Source: Neelides folsomi (Eukaryota; Arthropoda; Collembola; Neelipleona; Neelidae). From it: 64,000 nucleotides of DNA. The notes beneath the pieces were generated by a model that was not told the origin of the DNA, ran no database searches, and saw nothing but the letters and a program-made list of their open reading frames with translations. How positions within the stretch are numbered: position 1 is the first letter of the stretch; each line of letters starts with the position of its first letter. The position numbers and the translations under genes were made by a program. Below, piece after piece: positions 15,401 through 25,904 of the stretch. The stretch is from NCBI GenBank assembly GCA_034687125.1, contig JAQGBZ010000015.1:124001-188000 (forward strand). The letters run 5' to 3'.

Positions 15401-17417
15401 TGCGTCATTGGCTGTCATTGTGTAATAAAACATCATGTGACTCTTTATAAAAGTCACAACTAAACTAAATTCCGGTCTTGGTAATTTTATTCTAATTTTG
15501 GTTTAGTAAAAATGTACTAACGTTAAATACTTCAATTATGGAAAAATAAAAGAATTTAAAGGACTGTTAAATCCAAATTATTATTAAAAATTAACAGGGT
15601 TGTCTTTAAAGGGAATTAAAAGGTTAAATTGGTTGAGTTTTGCTAAGGTGTTGTAAGTCTTTGTTATAGTCTGTTCCATTTGGAGTGTGTGGGAAAGTAG
15701 GAAGTCGTTCCGTGGGTTGTGTGATTCTCAAGCCCTGGCATTTTGGCACATTTCCCAACCCCCGAAAAACAAGAAGGAGAATATATTATACAAGAGATCA
15801 TACAGCGTCTAGAAGGAATCAAAAGGGTGAAATCATATATGGGAAAGACCCTCGATTCCAATATAACCTCAGAGACTCAGTCAATGGTTTCCACTACAAA
15901 CACATTATTGCTAAAACACTTTTTTCTATTCTTACAAAAAGGTCTTTGACATGCCATAAAGATGATCAATTTTATACACACACAAAATGTAAAGGCCAAG
16001 GACCATGTGGGCAACCAACATTGCAAAATGCACTTTCGTTCATTCTCAATTGGGTGGGAAAAAGTAATTGTTTTCGCATTCTTCCTTTTAATTGTTGAGA
16101 AAGTGCACGAGGGCGAAGCATGCGGAGTTTCGACCTTCCTTTGTCCTCCCCATTTATCCGCATTTATCCGACCATCTCAAATTACTCAAAAAATCCCCAC
16201 TTGAGTCAAACGAACTTTTCCCACTCATTCGGAAAAAGGCGACACTCCACACATACCAATTGTGCTTGACAAATTCCGGACCTCCCCGTTATTCCCAACA
16301 CACATCAATTGGCCTTCGATCAAATTCCTCATTGAGAAATAATCTCAAGACCGAGCTAATCCCAAAGAACGAAAGAAAACCCTCAACGCCACGCACATTA
16401 AACATCTCAGAAACATAAGACTAAAAAGAATGGAAGAAGAAATAGGTTTTGGGGGAACAAACAGGAATTTTTTGTTTTAAAATTTTTGGACCTAAGAAAG
16501 TAAACACAAGAGATTCCTTGAGGTCTGGTGAGGATGTTTAAAACTCTTGTGAATTACGAGGAAGAAGAATAAAATCAAAAATAACAAAACGGATCGAACA
16601 TTTTTATTGTTCTTCGTGACTTTTGTTTTAGTTATTTTTCACGCAGAGAGAATCCCTCCTGTAAATTCAAATCCTAAAATTGGTTTTCGGCTCCGAATTT
16701 TGGGGATTCGTGAGGGAGATAAAGAAAATAAAGTTCCCCAAGGAAGAAAAACATTTCGTGTATTGGATCCTTCAGACGTCCCCAAATGAGATTTACTTTT
16801 ATTTATTTATAATATAAAATCAGTCCCTACCGCAAACCATTATCAGCTGCGAAATCCTCAAATCACAATGCAATATTATGAATTTAATTTAAAATTAAAT
16901 TATTTAACTTTAAATCCACAAGCCTCAGTCAGTTTCAATCAAATAGATTAACCAATTGATTTTTTCCACACGTAAAGATGAAGTCGTAAAATGGGGATAA
17001 ATCACTTACCAAAATCCTCCCAGTCGTCGTTTGACCCGAGATGAGTTCGCCGGCCCAATCCTTCGCTTCGGTCATAAAGGTGCCTTCGAACTCCTGCTTG
17101 GGTTGCCTGCCTGGCTTCTGGCCTGGGCCTGGCATGGGCATCGGCAGGGCTTCTCCGGTCTTGGGGTCGAGGGCGGCAGGTGCATAGGTGGGTTCGGGTT
17201 CTTTGGTCCGGCAGCAAATGAAGGCCATGGCCCTCCATACGAGCACGATCCCGAGGCCAGCCAGGAAGGTGAAAATGGAGGAGAGAAGAAAGCACCACCA
17301 TTTCCGCTCCTTCAGACATTCCTGTTCTTCTAAGGAGTAGACGTAGCCGCCTTCATCGTCACAGCTGGGGGCCGGAGCGACAGCGACCACATCGGCCACC
17401 GTGGTGCCAGTTGACAT
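195..17417 (-). CDS. slo: Slowpoke BK calcium-activated K+ channel, 5' part (4 exons, partial)
   Basis: Pore-forming subunit of the large-conductance potassium channel, opened by depolarisation and intracellular calcium, in the plasma membrane of excitable cells. Coding exons on the minus strand are 17010-17417, 2984-3045, 2784-2880 and 195-458; all joins are GT-AG and in phase, giving 277 residues. Visible in order: acidic amino end, [15 protein letters not shown] (S0), a proline-rich linker, [20 protein letters not shown]1, [18 protein letters not shown] (S2), S3, the S4 voltage sensor [10 protein letters not shown], and the start of S5 ending AAGIIHL. The pore, RCK domains and calcium bowl lie off the left edge. 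I start at the ATG at 17417 ([11 protein letters not shown]); the frame stays open ten codons upstream, but only to a TTG. An odd residue is lysine 142 inside S1. The family identification is very secure because the S2-S5 block is nearly the family consensus. Confidence 0.96.
459..2783 (-). other. slo intron 3 (2325 bp)
   Basis: Bounded by the acceptor before FIAASDK and the donor after FFIR. It is AT-rich and I saw no exon, RNA gene or transposon in it. The short plus-strand reading frame at 1807-1995 has no recognisable product. Confidence 0.8.
2784..2880 (-). CDS. slo: slo coding exon 3 (S1-S2 loop and S2)
   Basis: This 97-bp exon completes a split serine codon and continues [16 protein letters not shown], then the S2 helix [16 protein letters not shown]. 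The acceptor is TTTTAG and the donor GTAAGT, in phase 0. The [11 protein letters not shown] loop matches the family pattern C-x-x-W-x-N-x-T-Q-Q apart from a conservative change at the N. Confidence 0.95.
2984..3045 (-). CDS. slo: slo coding exon 2 (S1 helix)
   Basis: This 62-bp exon reads [20 protein letters not shown], the S1 helix and the start of the S1-S2 loop, ending in phase 2. The acceptor is CTAG and the donor GTATTA. Family members generally have a hydrophobic residue where this copy has lysine (VFK). It sits 13,964 bp downstream of exon 1 and 103 bp before exon 3. Confidence 0.93.
9366..9400 (+). repeat. Mariner-like terminal inverted repeat, left
   Basis: Begins CAGGGAGGGCCATAAGTATC followed by a T tract. 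It pairs with the right end at 9908-9942, differing at the A/T after GGCCAT and in T-tract length. Confidence 0.9.
9535..9813 (+). pseudogene. Mariner transposase carboxy-terminal fragment, frameshifted
   Basis: Three frames together carry the family signature. One frame reads FGTRWIGR. A second reads [20 protein letters not shown], which includes the third catalytic aspartate in its usual SPDLxxLDF context. The first frame then resumes as [20 protein letters not shown], and the third ends [11 protein letters not shown]. At least three frameshifts separate these pieces, and the amino-terminal half (DNA-binding and first two catalytic acids) is missing. It is a relic with no function. Confidence 0.85.
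9908..9942 (-). repeat. Mariner-like terminal inverted repeat, right
   Basis: On the minus strand it begins CAGGGAGGGCCATTAGTATC followed by a T tract, mirroring the left end. Confidence 0.9.
17010..17417 (-). CDS. slo: slo coding exon 1 (amino end, S0, linker)
   Basis: This exon encodes residues 1-136. About 35 acidic and small residues precede [15 protein letters not shown], the conserved S0 entry, and the CCRTKE motif that follows the helix. Residues about 75-105 form a Pro/Gly/Lys-rich stretch ([17 protein letters not shown]) before the conserved [17 protein letters not shown] block. The exon closes on GRIL with donor GTAAGT in phase 0. GC content is visibly higher than in the flanking DNA. 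Confidence 0.95.
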
Positions 17418-18249
17418 CTCATCGGCCCCCGACGAAACGGCCAGCAAACAAACAACCCGCCACTTTCACGCACTTCCTAAACTCACTTTCAGATCTCCAC
17501 CCGAGGTGAACCATCAATCACCGCGATTTAGTTTGACGATGCTCGGCTTAATAGCACAATGTGCTTAATTTATTTTGATTAAGCTTTAATAAATACAATT
17601 TTATAATTAATTGCAATTACTATTGAATCGCCGTTGAAGAGAAATTGACAATTCGTTGAACCTTCAGTCAATTGAGAAATTAGTGAACAACACTAATCAA
17701 GTTTGAAGCAATTGATTTACAGCGAGGGATTTAATAATCAGTTGAAGTTTTGCTTTTCGAATTCGAGCAAATGGATATATCAAGATTCCAAGGTATATTA
17801 CTTTCCTCAAGTTTGGAGCAAAAGGTTATTATTATTACTCGAAGAATAACAAACAGACGGGTTTGAAAATGTTATTTGATGATGATGATGGTGGGAGATT
17901 TACGCCGTCTGTCACTCGTGGGATCCATACCGCTCATTTATTTATTTCACCCGGACTTCCCTATTGATTTCTCTCCGAGTGGCAGGGCGAGGGAATTAAA
18001 GCCTCTTATTACTTTCCGAATACTTGAGAGTCCGCTGGTTCTTCTGAAGGATTAAACTCGGCTTTCCTCTCCGTGCGATTGGCCAATGTTCTTACGATGG
18101 TGAAGGTACTCATTGGAATTGTCCTCGGAGCAAAAGGAGCTCAATTAAATTATAATTGCAGTGATTACAATGGCTCTTAATAAGATTCCGATGAGAGCGA
18201 GGTGGAGGGCTAATGGAGTGAGTGGGTTTCTGGGCCTCGGCTTGACCGA
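17418..18249. other. slo 5' leader and proximal upstream DNA
   Basis: On the minus strand this immediately precedes the slo start codon, so part of it should be 5' UTR. It contains a short (TGA)n run near 17877-17890. No TATA-type element could be assigned with confidence. Confidence 0.5.
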
Positions 18250-18560
18250 CTTTCCCTAAATATTTACGTGGATGGGAGTGTTGGGAAATACCCGGGAGAG
18301 ACGGAGTGGGTTCTGGGCCCGAGAGTCAAGAGCGGAATGACAGTTTCCCTCCTCTCGCACACTCTCGCTCCTCCGGCCCACTTCCCTCCGCACTCGGGGA
18401 AAATCGAAGAGAAGGAACGTTCCTATGGCATCCGCCGCCAAGGCCCAATCCCGACCCACGCCCCGCCTCCCGCATAATACCCGGGTGTCAAAATAATTCT
18501 TGCACCACATTCGCATCGACTCCCGAAAAGAAGCCCCACTTCCCCAGTGGTCGATATCCG
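18250..18560. promoter_or_regulatory. CpG-rich island upstream of slo
   Basis: About 300 bp with many CpG dinucleotides in otherwise AT-rich DNA. It includes a GC-box-like CACGCCCCGCCTCC at 18458-18471 (GGCGGGGCGTG on the minus strand) and two CCCGGG-containing sites. It lies about 0.8-1.1 kb upstream of the slo start codon. A promoter or untranslated first exon of slo is the likeliest reading. Overlapping open frames on both strands are a side effect of the high GC, and no protein was recognised. Confidence 0.35.
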
Positions 18561-20569
18561 CCGACGTCCGACTTTCTAAAACCCACCAACCTATATATTT
18601 CTCTATTTACTCGATCTTACATATTTTTTTAATTCGGGCAACTTTAAATCGCCTTATTTCAATTACATCACAGAGCTTTAAGCTTCTCAATTTCTTGACC
18701 TCAATTTTTTTAATTAAAAACATGTATAGCAATTTTTATTAGGAACATTTGAGGAGAAAATGATTTTTAATGAAGTTTTATGCCGTGTTTGTAGTATGGA
18801 AAAGATGAGGTTCGTGCCTTTACATTCATTAAATTCGGATTTTTCTCTTATTAGTTGTTCCATCCCGAGGAGATTTAAAGTTGATAATAAAGATGAAGAA
18901 TGAAAACCGTATATTAATAAGACTGACAATAGTAGGTACTAGATATAATAATAATAATAGGAAAAAGTTTTTCCCTCGTTAATCCCTTTGTTCCTAATGC
19001 TTTGTAATTACGTTCCAAACTTTTCCTTGTCCTTAATGCGAACCCCATTAATAACATTGGGAAATTTTATAGATCAAAGTTTCAATGGACCATGAAAGTA
19101 AATTCGCTTTATTAAACATTCCCTTCATTTTCAAATCTTAATAACTCTTTAAAGAGAAAGGGAAATGAAAGTTGTCTAAAGACTGTTCTTCCTTCTCAAA
19201 CCAATCCCCCGTTTCTCAATCAAAAACACGATTCGTTTACAATTTTTAATCGAAGTTTTTATTTATTTTTATATACATTGGTTCAATGCTTTTGACAAGT
19301 CAATTTTTAGTTAAAACTTTAGCACATACACTACATAGGTAAATGAATTGAATTATCTGTACTTAAAGGCATAATATGTAGTGTAATACGTTAATACGTA
19401 TCTTATTTATATTATAAATTTTAACTATTAATATTACATAAACAGTATGAATAACGTCATAAATTGTTATACAAACTAAAATGATCTATTCAACTAAAAT
19501 ACTAAAATAATCTACTACTAAATGAGTACATGTTTTATACATAATGCATAAGTAGGTTAGTTATAATGTAACTCTACTACAAATTAAGCTTATTTTAAAA
19601 ATTATTTACATAATGAATACATTTTTACAATGTTTTAATGATTTTTAAGTATTAATTGTAGATTGTAGATATTTAATGGAAATATCCTATTTTGATATTT
19701 TAGATTTTATAGGAACATTTTTGAGAGCAGAAATCTTTAATTTTCCATGCATCATTTAGAGCAATTTCAAGCTATTAAATAGATATATAATAAATAGTGA
19801 TTCTTGAGAAAATTGATTTAAAGTTTAACGACATGTAATTGTTATTATTATTTATACAAACTTATTTAATAATGATTCAATATCCAATGAACGGTCCAAT
19901 ACATGATATTATACACACTCAATATCAGTCATTAAAATCATTGGACTACTTTACAACCTTCATATAGGAATTACCTTTTGTTACAGTAAATTAACAAGTT
20001 TTTGTGACTATTTTGTGCATTGTAAATTTTAATTTTTACGCCTATTATATATTTAGGTACTTATTCTGATATTGAGAATGTGATATTTATATTTAAATAG
20101 TCTAAATACTAATTTAGAATTCCTAACATTCAGTTATTTCATTATCCAATGTGGTTGAAATTGAAATTTCCGCAAAAGCTCTTTGTAACTTCAATTAAAG
20201 CATGATTTAGTTTGCAAAGAGTTCAACCACTTTATGGCATGAAATAGACTAATAAACATAATTTATTAGTTAATATCGATACTAAAAAAACGTTTGCTAA
20301 CATGATAAAATAATGATTTTTTTATAACTTTTTAATATTTTGAAAGTTAGCAAAAATATTAAAGGTTAGCAAAAAATGTACGAAAGTATCGATCACTGGT
20401 TGATAACCAGATATTTAACTTGCATAGATTTAAATTAAATTAGTTGATTTGATATAGTAAGTAGGTACAGTTGAGGAAGTCTTCGGTTTTCAATTTGATG
20501 ACATGCACGCGGAGTTTCGTTAACTTGCGAAAATCCATCCTTTAATTCCACAAAGTGAAAGTGGGTGAA
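18561..20569. other. Intergenic AT-rich DNA
   Basis: Very AT-rich between about 18600 and 20500, with short A/T runs and a TAA repeat near 18945. I see no exon, RNA gene or mobile element. Confidence 0.7.
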
Positions 20570-21060
20570 TCAGTAAGCATAATGGGTGTGGATTTGAATG
20601 ATTTCATCCCTCATCTCCACCCGGGTTTCAATTCCCTTTTCCGCCTCAATTCCCTTTTCATTCGCAAATTGATCCTGAAGGAGTTTGGAGTCGTTGCATG
20701 AGGAATTCCCTTCTTTCCCACCCTTCACATGAAGAGGAGATGCCCGCGTGTTGGTCTGTCGTAGTGAAATATGAGTCGGGCGCGATGGTTTACCTTCGCA
20801 GGTCCAATTGTAGGTCTCTTGGTTGTAATTCTGGGTGTGATGATGTTGTGGGTAGGAAATCCCACGACTCTCCAATTTCCCACCAAAGTTCGGGTTCGGG
20901 AGTGCGGAAGAGTTCGTGTTCTTGGGCTGTATAGGGCAAATCACATGGAGGTCTCTCATGTTCGGAAACACCTTTGGGATTTGAATTTTCCCCTGATGAG
21001 GATTATTCCCGCACACTGGATTGCTATTCCGCCGGTAGTGATGTCGCGGGCTCGGGCGCA
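20570..21060 (-). CDS. Gene B exon 3 (polar tail, terminal)
   Basis: Open from the TTAG acceptor at 21061-21062 to a stop at 20570-20572. It is basic and Pro/Asn/His-rich in its first half. The second half contains a short internal repeat, NEKGIEAEKGIETRVE. Confidence 0.5.
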
Positions 21061-22086
21061 CTAACAAAATCAATTACGTCAAATACAGCCAATATTGGGA
21101 AGTGGTTTATTACTTAGATTGTTTTACTAATTGGTAATTGATTCTACAATAATTGTATACTAACTATTATTGTAAGTGTATGTATTTTATTTGTTATTTA
21201 GTACAAGTGGGTGTTAGACCATTTAATTCAATTAAAGGTTAATTGGATTGATTGAATTACGAAATTGCATAGACGAGCTTGGAGTTGATGTTGATCTCAA
21301 ATGACGCGTCGGAGTTCTCATTGGTGAAGGAATCCCACCGAGACCAAATTTTTTAACCATTTGTTCTGTAAATTACCAATTTAAATTATTAATTATGATT
21401 TATGAACATTATAAATTATACTCTAACAGAATTTAGTATTTAAGGTATATTTGTTTTGTATTTTAGGCATAGGCATTTTGAAAGATTTAGATTCAATATT
21501 GCCTGAATATTACAAGACTATTTTGATTCTTGTAATGTTTTATCTTCAAATTGCACTTTGACATTATTTAGGAATATAAAGTATTGTATGATAAACTGCG
21601 TATTCGTTCTTTTAGAATTGTATCATTCCATTAATTTAATGTACAATACACTCATACCAAAGTACAAAAGATTATATTAAAAGGCAATATTAAAAAAGGA
21701 AATGTTAGAATTGCTTAAATAAATTTTGAATAAATAGGATAATAAACCAACCCTTGAGATAAATGTCCTCATCAGTCTTCTCTGCAATGGTTTCCTTTGG
21801 CAAGTAGCGGAAAATGAACTGCAAGATCAAAACTTGGGTTTTTAAGTGGATTAAAAGGGGATATAGGGGCAAAACGGATCATGCATAGATGGAATCTCCA
21901 AGTAGGGGAAAAGGTCTTAAAATTATGATGTGGGTTGGGAGTTAAAAGAATTGCCCTCTTTTTATGTCCCAATAAAAGACGAGTTGGGTAAAAGAAACTT
22001 ACAATTGTGGCACAAAGTAAAGCTCCTCCGCCGACGACACAAAACACCGCCAATTGTGAGACCCAAATTTCGTCCAAAAGAATCAT
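20570..22086 (-). CDS. Single-pass membrane protein of unknown function (gene B, 3 exons)
   Basis: Not recognised. Proposed exons on the minus strand are 22003-22086, 21752-21818 and 20570-21060, giving 213 residues. Exon 1 reads MILLDEIWVSQLAVFCVVGG GALLCATI, a clean transmembrane helix, with a strong GTAAGT donor. Exon 2 reads FIFRYLPKETIAEKTDEDIY LK, with a weaker GTTGGT donor, phase 1. Exon 3 follows a TTGTTAG acceptor and is rich in Asn, Pro, His, Gln and Arg (RPSPRHHYRRNSNPVCGNN); its open frame of 163 codons is too long to expect by chance here. A good alternative donor (AAG|GTAAAC) lies at 20794. The frame upstream of the chosen start stays open to an ATG at 22512, which would add 142 residues ahead of the helix. 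The layout resembles the small gene at 25414-25904, and exon 3 could be shared by both. Confidence 0.42.
21752..21818 (-). CDS. Gene B exon 2 (juxtamembrane segment)
   Basis: 67 bp after a CTTGCAG acceptor. It reads FIFRYLPKETIAEKTDEDIY LK and ends in phase 1 before GTTGGT. Confidence 0.45.
22003..22086 (-). CDS. Gene B exon 1 (transmembrane helix)
   Basis: 28 codons from ATG to a consensus GTAAGT donor, phase 0. Residues about 9-28 are hydrophobic with a GGG at the centre. The exon may extend upstream in frame to 22512. Confidence 0.5.
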
Positions 22087-22512
22087 CTTTTTAATGCCCC
22101 TCTCTTTATGATTATAAACTTTTATCAATTTGTGAGGAATTGTGTGGTGAAAGAAGTCCGGAAGTGGCTGCGGTGACTGAAGGAACCCCTCGAGGGCGAA
22201 TGAGTAAAAGGCAATCTGGGTGGAATTTCTCTGCTTCTGCTCATCATAGGGAATAAGAAACACATGCGAGGGAAGAAAATCAATACCCGACTCGCAATCC
22301 ACTTTCACCACCTCACCAATGGGATTAAGGAACAAATTCGGATTCTCAGGTAGGTCATTTGTGGTTCCCAGAACTCCTCCATTTAAACCCCACGCTTCAT
22401 CTTTATTCACCAAATCGATGTGATGCCATGAAATTCGCTTTTTATTTATTCCTTCACTAACTAACCGTAAACCGCAAGATACACAACCCATAGCTAGAGT
22501 ATGTAGGCACAT
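22087..22512 (-). other. In-frame open extension upstream of gene B start
   Basis: 142 codons without a stop, continuous with gene B exon 1. It starts MCLHTLAMGCVSCGLRLVSE and later reads DEAWGLNGGVLGTTNDLPEN and a possible N-glycosylation site (NST). If translated, the helix would sit behind a roughly 140-residue ectodomain. No family was recognised and no signal peptide is evident. Confidence 0.35.
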
Positions 22513-22518
22513 GTTCAA

Positions 22519-25413
22519 TATGTAAATTCTTATATTTATAATTACATAAGTGTAAAATGTACTTAAAAATGTTTGTAGTAATTATCTACACTAGTGCAAA
22601 TATCTATACAATATTTGTTTCAAGTTTAAGTAAGAATCTTACGTATCTTACGTACATACATAATATTTACAGATCAGAACAGGGAATTAGTAATCTAAAG
22701 GGAGAAGATTCGGAAAAGAATTTTATTTTGAGCGCTTCTAAAGGTTTTCAAAAATGAATCATTACATTAATTTATTGTTATCAAGTTATAAATGCTCTCA
22801 TGATAAATAATTGGGCAAATTGAGTAAAATATAATAAAATGTGAAAACATTTTTTATCAAATGTATTTAAAAATATTCAGTGTCCTTTGATAAGAGTTTA
22901 AGCAAATGCAATAAAACTTAATCTTTAAGCCCTATTATTATTTGAATTAGAAATTGGTAATATAAAAATTCCAAATTGGCATACTTCCCTTATAACTTTT
23001 GAATCAAAACGACTAATAAATTGGAAAATTATTGGAACCTTTAGAAACGTTTAAAATAAAATAAAAATCTGAATCTTCTCCCTTTAGATTTCTTAATCCC
23101 ATATGTATACTTAAATTTTTATATGCCAATGTTGAAATGAATTTTACATGGGTTTTACCAATTAAGCAGTTTTATTCACTACCTTAATCATTTAAGTTTG
23201 ATAAATACATAGTTTCATACAAGTATGTATAAGAGAATGATTGAATAGACACAGTTTGGATTTCCAATAAATATAATGGCTGGGTGTGAAAGCATTCTTT
23301 AACTTTTTCTCCACAAGAAATTTTTATCATTGGAATTATCTTATGGACGTTATAAAATAGCTAATTAATTATATCATTTTAACAATGTAATCAATATAAA
23401 AATATTGTTATTTAATGAAAATACAATAGGTAAACCAAAATAAGATATTGTTACTTAATTCAATGTTACAACATAAAAGTTAAAATAATCATTTAGTACT
23501 AATATTGCACAAAATTAATTATATTTCATAATAAATTAACTTCTACAGATCATGTGATATTTAATTAAAATTATTTTCAAATAAAATAAAAATTGTATAA
23601 CATACAATTTAATCATTTAATTACTTAATTTATTCCAATATTTTATTTATTAATTATGCTTAAATTCAATAGTTGAATAAACTCGCCAATGATAAAATAT
23701 GTATCATTTACCATGTTGTTAAATTCAGATTAATTTTTCAAAGTAGAATTTTTATATTATAGATTTGATTTCTTAAATAATAATTTTCAATATTTCAAGA
23801 TAGTATACATTTTCCGATATACAAAATAGAGATAGTTAATTAATAATTGATGATTGTTCAATAATGAATTTCGTGATTGATTGCACAGTTTAAATGACTC
23901 GGAATTGATTTTACCAATAAAAGAAGATTGCCTTCGTGTGTCTTGTGGTTGATGATTCATATGTTCATAAAATGGATTATTACAATAATTTACAATACAT
24001 ATAACAATTTCAGCAAATGTTGTAACTTATAATACATGATATTTATAACTTATAGTAGCTATAAATTTAATGTTAGTTGATTGTAAAAAGATTATCTGCA
24101 TGTTTCAATGGAGGTTGTAAGTATAAATATGTTTATACACAGAAAGAGTATTTCATGGCAGGAAGTTTTGTGATGACGTAATCCTGGGAATTATTTAGGC
24201 AACTTTTATATAACATTCTGTTTCAATTTCAAATATTGTTATCAATATCACTAGGAAGTTCCTACTGCTTATACTCCTATATACTCTACTCGTACTAGGT
24301 AAATACTTTTATATCTGTCTATTTGCTAAAAACTCGTTAAAAATTGTAATATTAAAATTTTCTTATTGATTTTTTAAAATGGTCAAAAAATCTCGATTTT
24401 CACGAGAGAGCTAAACTCGTGACTAATTTAATTCAACACTAATTCTATTCTAGTAAAAATTTCTAATTTCTATACATTAAGAAGGAGATGGGACTTGACA
24501 ACACAGTCTACATATTCTATGAGTACATTAATTTGGTATATTAATAACTACTTATGTAATACAGTACGTTCACATTTCACATGACTAAAGCTAGTTAAAA
24601 TGTTTCAAATATCGTAACAGTGTTTGTGGATGTATTTATGTATGTATATTTATGTATTTTAGTTCGTGTGGAAGTTAGATGAAACATTCCGTTGCGATGA
24701 CTCGGATTCTCCTTTGAAGAAGCGAGGATACGTGTGAAGATGAACAACTCGTGGATTTTGGCCATTAAAGAAGTTCGACGGTCGGCGAGCGAATTTTGTC
24801 ACTGTGCCGGAAACAGAAATACATTTTTAATTTCATATATCGCTCCATTAACACATGGGAGATAAGTCAAAATGGGCAGAACCCCGAGTTTCAAGTAAAG
24901 CCAAAGGAAAAGAGAAGCGCGATAAGAAAATTCAAATGAATGGATCGCTTTGTTCTCTTAATGACTTTATAAAAAGATAAAGGGTCTCTATGTGAGAAGA
25001 GAACCATACGCATTAAAGGCTTATTAAATTACCCTCTATAAATTTTCATATACTATATGGTACATATGTAGAGTATTTATTAAATAGAAGTAGGGAAAAC
25101 TAAGAAAGTGATAGGATTGGATTTTCAAATGTTCTAAACTATCTTTTTTGACATTCTTTGTCTTATATTATTAGGGAGTATAGGAATTCCATGTCTTAAT
25201 CCCTTTCCCAAAATGTCAACAGAGATGAAACGAAGAGGGAATTGGATCTGGATTTCTCTATAAAATATCATTTCCCCTATAAATACGAACAATGAGGTTA
25301 AGTTGCTTTCATATCGATGATATCATATTGAGTGTATCATATTGGGCATATCTTAACAAGCACTAGGTTCATAGGTGTGTGACTTAATGTGATGTGATGA
25401 TATAAGAAAAGTT
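22519..25413. other. AT-rich DNA between the two small membrane-protein units
   Basis: Strongly AT-rich, particularly 22550-24650. Nothing coding was recognised. If the exons at 25618-25904 splice to 20570-21060, this is intron. Confidence 0.6.
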
Positions 25414-25487
25414 TTACTTTCTCTCTCTCTCGTATCTCTGGAACCATCCAATCGCCCCAAAGTACACGGGCCGACTTGGAGAATGTT
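25414..25487 (-). CDS. Gene A exon 3 (terminal)
   Basis: Follows the CTCCTATTTCAG acceptor and continues in phase for 24 codons to TAA. Its end RERERK is encoded by the CT-repeat visible on the plus strand at 25419-25431. Confidence 0.4.
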
Positions 25488-25904
25488 CTGAAATAGGAGA
25501 AGATGAAGGATCGATATATTGATCACTAAATATCCTCTCCCTTTCCTCCTCAAACACTCGAGGAGATAATGAGGTAGAGTTTTTTTATATAAAATTTAGA
25601 AATAACATGGAGGTCACCTTGTTGGTCCCTTCGGTGTCTGTCATGAGATGACGAGGGGTGGCGACTCCAAAAGTAGAGCTAAATCCATGTAAATAAAAAT
25701 GGAATTTGAAAAATCTGGAATCCTCAATCGCGTGGAATTCATTGTTATGATCACCTCGCGTGTTTGAAACAATTAAAACTTCTTTGTTGTTCAAAATTGA
25801 AATTGAAAAAGTTTTTAACTAGAGGAACTTACGAGCAAAAAGGCGACAATGACGAGGACCCCGACGGAGATAATGAGGATGACTTCTAAAGATAAATTAA
25901 CCAT
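25414..25904 (-). CDS. Small single-pass membrane protein, 68 residues (gene A, 3 exons)
   Basis: Not recognised. Exons on the minus strand are 25833-25904, 25618-25678 and 25414-25487, with introns of 154 and 130 bp. Exon 1 reads MVNLSLEVILIISVGVLVIV AFLL, a transmembrane helix, then GTAAGT in phase 0. Exon 2 reads LYFWSRHPSSSHDRHRRDQQ, with donor GTGACC, phase 1. Exon 3 follows CTATTTCAG, reads EHSPSRPVYFGAIGWFQRYE RERK and stops. The positive charges after the helix predict an outside amino end and a cytosolic tail. The exon lengths and phases match gene B exons 1-2, so these may be an alternative 5' end for exon 3 of gene B. A possible alternative donor (GTAAAAC) overlaps the stop. Confidence 0.42.
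25618..25678 (-). CDS. Gene A exon 2 (basic juxtamembrane segment)
   Basis: 61 bp after a GGATTTAG acceptor, reading LYFWSRHPSSSHDRHRRDQQ. It ends in phase 1 and is GC-richer than its flanks. Confidence 0.45.
25833..25904 (-). CDS. Gene A exon 1 (transmembrane helix)
   Basis: 24 codons, all but the first few hydrophobic, ending AFLL before a consensus GTAAGT donor in phase 0. Confidence 0.5.

Larger units (their letters stand above)
3046..17009 (-). other. slo intron 1 (13,964 bp)
   Basis: One intron between exons 1 and 2 by splice phase. Apart from the mariner-like relic at 9366-9942 it is AT-rich DNA with many purine or pyrimidine runs. Two fairly long open frames (10070-10504 minus and 15685-16098 plus) have no recognisable protein. 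Alternative 5' exons of slo cannot be excluded here. Confidence 0.75.

Noticed and set aside
15685-16098. 137-codon plus-strand open frame in the slo intron
   Set aside because: Antisense to slo, no recognisable domain, and of a length that can occur by chance in a window this size.
16881-16901. Palindrome AATTTAATTT-A-AAATTAAATT close to the slo exon 1 donor
   Set aside because: Low-complexity A/T sequence; similar runs are common throughout the window.
17418-17447. Longer slo start ten codons upstream
   Set aside because: The extended frame begins at TTG. The ATG at 17417 gives a start like that of insect slo proteins.
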